DNA from: CBDCAS01 sp965214015
GTDB taxonomy: Bacteria; Pseudomonadota; Gammaproteobacteria; Coxiellales; Coxiellaceae
Direction: 5' to 3'
DNA: 64,000 nt
Assembly: GCA_965214015.1 (NCBI GenBank)
Contig: CBDCAS010000022.1
Span: 310,001-374,000 of the forward strand
Shown: positions 60,601-64,000 of the stretch, piece after piece
Layout: the number at the start of each line of letters is the position of its first letter
How positions within the stretch are numbered: the first letter of the stretch is position 1
Translations under genes and position numbers: made by a program
Notes under the pieces: generated by a model
What the model was told of the DNA's origin: nothing
Databases searched by the model: none
The model's input: only the letters and a program-made list of their open reading frames with translations

Positions 60601-61992
60601 CTAAGGGGATAGCATTTTTTTAGGATCAACTGCTTTGTCAAATTCTGCTTCAGATAAGTAACCAAGCGTTAAACAGGCGGCTTTCAAAGTAGTCCCTTCT
60701 TTATAGGCTTTTTTTGCAATTTCAGCCGCTTTATCATAGCCAATGACTGGATTGAGTGCTGTGACCAGCATTAAGGATTGGTCCAAGTATTTTTTTATGT
60801 GGTTAACATTTGCTTTAATACCCAGGACACAATGCTCAGTCATGGAACGACAGGCATCTGTCAGTAAGTAAATGGATTGTATCAGGTTATAGATAATGAC
60901 TGGCTTATAGACATTTAATTCAAAATTTCCTTGTGTACCGGCAAAGCCGATGGTGGCATCATTCCCTAATACTTGAACACAGACCATGGTCATCGCTTCA
61001 CACTGGGTTGGGTTGACCTTTCCTGGCATAATCGAAGAGCCAGGCTCATTGGCAGGTAAACAGAGCTCACCAATGCCACAGCGCGGGCCTGAGGCCAACC
61101 AGCGGATATCATTGGCAAATTTCATCAATGAACACGCAAGTGTTTTTATAACACCGCTAGTCAATACAATCTCATCATGAGCGGCTAATGCTGCAAATTT
61201 GTTAGTCGCTGATGTGAAGGGCAGGCCGGTAATGCGAGCGATGTGAGCGGCTGCTTTAGAGGCAAATTCAGGATGGGTATTTAAGCCAGTACCAACTGCT
61301 GTGCCTCCTAGTGCCAGAGGATAAAGAGAATGTAAAACTTCATCAATGGCTTTTAAATTCATATCTAATTGAGCAACATAGCCTGAGAATTCTTGTCCCA
61401 AACTCAGAGGTACGGCATCTTGTAAATGAGTGCGGCCGATTTTAACGATGTGGTTAAATTCATTTTGTTTAGTGCTAATTGCGTTTTTTAATTCAGTAAC
61501 CGCAGGAATGAGTTGGTTGACGATCATCTCTGTAGCGGCAATATGCATTGCCGTAGGGAAGGTATCATTAGAAGATTGCGACTTATTGACATCGTCATTG
61601 GGATGAATAGGGTGCTTGCTGCCCATTCTACCTCCTGCTATTTCAATAGCACGGTTGGCAATCACTTCATTAGCGTTCATATTCGTCTGTGTGCCGCTGC
61701 CTGTTTGCCAAATTTTTAAAGGGAAATGATGATTGAGCTGGCCTGCAATGACCTCATCGGCTGCTTGCACAATCCACTTTGTTTTTTCTTGAGAAAGCAT
61801 TCCGAGTTCTTGATTGGTCAGAGCCGCTGCTTTTTTTAGAATGCCCAGTGCTCGAATAATTTCAGCAGGCATAGTTTCACGACCAATGGCAAAATTTTGT
61901 AAAGATCGTGCCGTTTGAGCACCACCGTATTGATCACCAGGCACTGCAATAGTACCCATACTATCGGATTCCAAGCGGGTATTGTGCGACAT
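60601..61992 (-). CDS. fumC: Fumarate hydratase class II
   Basis: A 463-residue FumC. Motifs: KIWQTGSGTQTNMNANEVIANRA, HPNDDVNKSQSSNDTFPTAMHIAA, GRTHLQDAVPLSLGQEFSGY and the family signature GSSIMPGKVNPTQCE. It interconverts fumarate and malate in the TCA cycle, iron-independent and oxygen-stable. It starts 29 bp downstream of the large membrane protein gene on the same strand. Confidence 0.96.
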   Translation of the reverse strand: MSHNTRLESDSMGTIAVPGDQYGGAQTARSLQNFAIGRETMPAEIIRALGILKKAAALTNQELGMLSQEKTKWIVQAADEVIAGQLNHHFPLKIWQTGSGTQTNMNANEVIANRAIEIAGGRMGSKHPIHPNDDVNKSQSSNDTFPTAMHIAATEMIVNQLIPAVTELKNAISTKQNEFNHIVKIGRTHLQDAVPLSLGQEFSGYVAQLDMNLKAIDEVLHSLYPLALGGTAVGTGLNTHPEFASKAAAHIARITGLPFTSATNKFAALAAHDEIVLTSGVIKTLACSLMKFANDIRWLASGPRCGIGELCLPANEPGSSIMPGKVNPTQCEAMTMVCVQVLGNDATIGFAGTQGNFELNVYKPVIIYNLIQSIYLLTDACRSMTEHCVLGIKANVNHIKKYLDQSLMLVTALNPVIGYDKAAEIAKKAYKEGTTLKAACLTLGYLSEAEFDKAVDPKKMLSP

Positions 61993-62021
61993 GTTAGGTT
62001 CCTTTTGTTGTATTAAATAGA

Positions 62022-63773
62022 CTAGGTTGCTGCTGCTGTTGTTGCTGTTGCTGGCTCATTATTATTGCCACTAAATAAAGAAGCTGGTTTAAGTGCTTCA
62101 TGAACGGCCCTGCCATTCTGTCCAGCAGAGCCAACAGCTGCTGTGATAAGATTAATATCTGTTAGAAGATTCTTTTGTAATAATGGACATATGAAATGCA
62201 TCCAGCTCCGTGCTGTTGAATCGTTAGCAGGACCATTGCCCAAGCCATAGGAATTAGTGAAAATACAGCAGAATAGAAATATTTGTTTGATTAATGTAAT
62301 GATGGTAGCAATCAATCGAGATGGATTTTTTGTGATCTCATGAAAAAAATCTTTTATTTTATTGAATGTTCTCGCAGGCTGCATTACAGCTTTTGCGATC
62401 TCTAATAGGGCTTTTTTTAGAGCATTTATAACAATCATTGTTCCTTCTGCATAAAATATAGCTTCCATGACTGTACCCATACCTGCAATAGCATATGCTA
62501 ATGCGCTAGAGAGGTTGCTTCCTAAGGAAAAAATAGTACAAAAAATCGTAGCTGAGCTGTGATAAAATACACCCATTGCTGCTACATTAACAGCAATAAT
62601 AGCGGCCACTGATAGTAGAAAAAATACAGCGTGAAATAAGGTCTTAGCAGCTTTTGAAATAATATGCTGTATTTTTTTGGCTAATGTTAGATCAGCCCAA
62701 TTATCGCACTGATAGAATTTAATTATATTTCTGGTAATGTTTGGTAGTAGATGCTTTAGCTTTTGTAAGCCACCTTTGCGAATAAAACTTACAGTTATAT
62801 GAGTAAATATAGTAAATAGCGCAATTGTTGTTGTAACTGCAATCAGCCCTGCTATGGCAAAGATTCCTATTGGATTAGCGCCAACGCCTACTAGTGCTAT
62901 AGAGAGTAGTTTGAAAGCACTTATAGCAGAACCAAAGGATAGAAAACCCACTGATAATGCGGCTGTGGTTGAGAAGATAAGACTAAAAGCCACTAGACTT
63001 TTTTCTTTCTTAGAGAGCATGTTGCCATCCTCTTTCTTCCAAATCTTGCCGAAATAGAGATCTTGTAGCACAGAAAAACTACTCCGACGAAATAGGAAAA
63101 AATTGCAACAAAAAGCAGCGATACCAAAAATTAAAAGAGCTAGTATTAGAGGTAAGGCAGGGGTCATAAAAACAGCAGCAACGAGGCCCTGACCTAAAGC
63201 AACGATTACAGACACTAAAATTGATATCATATTTAAAGCATGCTTTTTATTCTTTCTAGCTAGTCTTTCTTGCTCTTTATCTTTTAGATAATCACTAATA
63301 TCCGTGCTATCCGTGCTATCCGTGCTATCAGTGATATAAGCATATTTCTGATCTTTAATATTTTCCTTGAATTCCTTATGAAATTTTTCATAATATTGCT
63401 TCAGTTTATCTACATTAACCAATCGAATTTTTGATGAATCATTTTTAAAGGCCAATCTAGTATATTCATTAATCTGTTTTTTGAGTGCCTTAAGTGAAGC
63501 CTGCTTTTCTGCCTGCTCTTTTTTTCTAGTACATGACAGTTGTTCAAATAGTTGATGAAGAGTTGTTAATATATTGTCTTGATTTTGTAGCGTCGTAACT
63601 TCATGAGTAAGATCAACCAAATAAAGATAGTTTACAAGCCTTAATAATGGAATGTCGTAGTCTTTATAAACATGGTTGATTATAAACGAGGGCAATAAAT
63701 TTGTTACTATCGCAACCCGATAGCGGTTGTTGATGACATGTTTTAAAGTTTCTTGTGCATTTTCTTTACTCAT
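62022..63773 (-). CDS. Large polytopic membrane protein with cytosolic N-domain
   Basis: A 583-residue protein of unknown family. Residues 1-170 are soluble and helical (CTRKKEQAEKQASLKALKKQ is coiled-coil-like), with a short direct repeat STDSTDSTD near 152-160 coded by 9-bp units at about 63302-63330. Residues about 185-500 carry seven or more hydrophobic helices in pairs (VSVIVALGQGLVAAVFMTPALPLILALLI, ALVGVGANPIGIFAIAGLIAVTTTIALF, IFCTIFSLGSNLSSALAYAIAGMG). The C-terminus is polar, with an alanine/threonine run (NNEPATATTAAAT). Paired-helix membrane proteins with coiled coils are common effectors in Legionella, Coxiella and Rickettsiella, but no export signal is provable here. Confidence 0.5.
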   Translation of the reverse strand: MSKENAQETLKHVINNRYRVAIVTNLLPSFIINHVYKDYDIPLLRLVNYLYLVDLTHEVTTLQNQDNILTTLHQLFEQLSCTRKKEQAEKQASLKALKKQINEYTRLAFKNDSSKIRLVNVDKLKQYYEKFHKEFKENIKDQKYAYITDSTDSTDSTDISDYLKDKEQERLARKNKKHALNMISILVSVIVALGQGLVAAVFMTPALPLILALLIFGIAAFCCNFFLFRRSSFSVLQDLYFGKIWKKEDGNMLSKKEKSLVAFSLIFSTTAALSVGFLSFGSAISAFKLLSIALVGVGANPIGIFAIAGLIAVTTTIALFTIFTHITVSFIRKGGLQKLKHLLPNITRNIIKFYQCDNWADLTLAKKIQHIISKAAKTLFHAVFFLLSVAAIIAVNVAAMGVFYHSSATIFCTIFSLGSNLSSALAYAIAGMGTVMEAIFYAEGTMIVINALKKALLEIAKAVMQPARTFNKIKDFFHEITKNPSRLIATIITLIKQIFLFCCIFTNSYGLGNGPANDSTARSWMHFICPLLQKNLLTDINLITAAVGSAGQNGRAVHEALKPASLFSGNNNEPATATTAAAT

Positions 63774-63927
63774 GATGGCCCTTATCTTAAATAAACAACC
63801 GAAAAATACTTAGTATTCTATAAGACAAACATTAACGTTTTCTTAAAATAGGGAAATAGTTATTATCTTGATACTCTATATTTATAGAGTTTTGTTAAGT
63901 CAAAACTACAATGGGCTTGAGTATAGA

Positions 63928-64000
63928 TGGTGCCCCGGGCAGGATTCGAACCTGCGACCTGTCCCTTAGGAGGGGACCGCGCTATCCAGCTGTGCCACCG
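63928..64000 (-). tRNA. tRNA-Arg (CCT), cut by the window edge
   Basis: The complement reads CGGTGGCACAGCTGGATAGCG, anticodon loop CTCCTAA (anticodon CCT), T-arm GCAGGTTCGAATCCTGC, acceptor CCGGGGC, discriminator A and encoded CCA. Only the first four or so bases of the 5' end lie beyond the window. Confidence 0.92.

Noticed and set aside
63302..63330. Short tandem repeat considered as CRISPR-like
   Set aside because: Three adjacent 9-bp units without spacers inside a coding frame; it codes the STD repeat. No CRISPR array is present in the window.

Overview
The window is AT-rich DNA from a gammaproteobacterium. The recA-recX-alaS-csrA block followed by tRNA-Arg(ACG) and tRNA-Ser(GCT) is the order also seen in enteric bacteria, and yajC-secD-secF, mutS, mfd, mnmA, scpA-scpB-rluB and class II fumarase are all of gammaproteobacterial type. 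Gene content (XYP-type cyclodipeptide synthase, histone-like lysine-rich protein, many small TA modules, polytopic membrane proteins with serine-rich tails, cytosolic PAS kinases) suggests a host-associated or intracellular member of the Legionellales (Legionella/Coxiella/Rickettsiella type). That placement is inference, because no rRNA gene is present.

Layout. 1-10,160 is an accessory region: a tandem GNAT enzyme, a FosA-like glyoxalase-fold protein, an MFS gene broken by an IS630 element, a LuxR regulator behind an orphan RelB/DinJ-like antitoxin, a MazG-like hydrolase, a ribbon-helix-helix repressor with operator-like palindromes, a HigBA and a TacAT toxin-antitoxin pair, an IS110 element and a dead IS6 transposase. 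10,170-15,310 makes sugar nucleotides for a surface polysaccharide (UDP-GlcA epimerase, UDP-HexNAc dehydrogenase, ManC, UDP-glucose dehydrogenase). Two of these genes carry a cluster of single-base insertions. 15,480-17,670 holds two related ~1.1 kb IS elements side by side, each with its own terminal repeats and 5-bp target duplication. 17,750-20,950 holds a secreted beta-propeller protein, a HAD protein, tRNA-Asn and dps.

20,980-35,900 is core chromosome: rpmE, bolA-like, yciI, yciB, divergent scpA-scpB-rluB-MFS, a mutS-transglycosylase-glycosyltransferase operon, pncC, recA-recX-alaS, csrA and tRNAs. 36,180-43,590 is again more lineage-specific: VanX-type dipeptidase, MATE-like membrane protein, a three-gene operon on the minus strand (PQ-loop small carrier, cyclodipeptide synthase, PAS histidine kinase), an alcohol dehydrogenase and a helical-repeat protein. 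43,575-64,000 is mostly core: mfd, mnmA, pldA, tgt-yajC-secD-secF, ald, an outer-membrane barrel with a phosphate-binding-like protein, lepB, a methyltransferase/TPR protein, fumC, a large membrane protein and a partial tRNA-Arg(CCT).

The most interesting items are (i) the cyclodipeptide synthase operon with a SemiSWEET-like carrier and a cytosolic PAS kinase, which looks like a small make/move/sense module; (ii) a dispersed ~105-115 bp intergenic repeat with inverted ends, present in three copies plus a possible end fragment; (iii) the pile-up of +1 frameshifts confined to 12.1-13.2 kb; (iv) the twin IS insertions.
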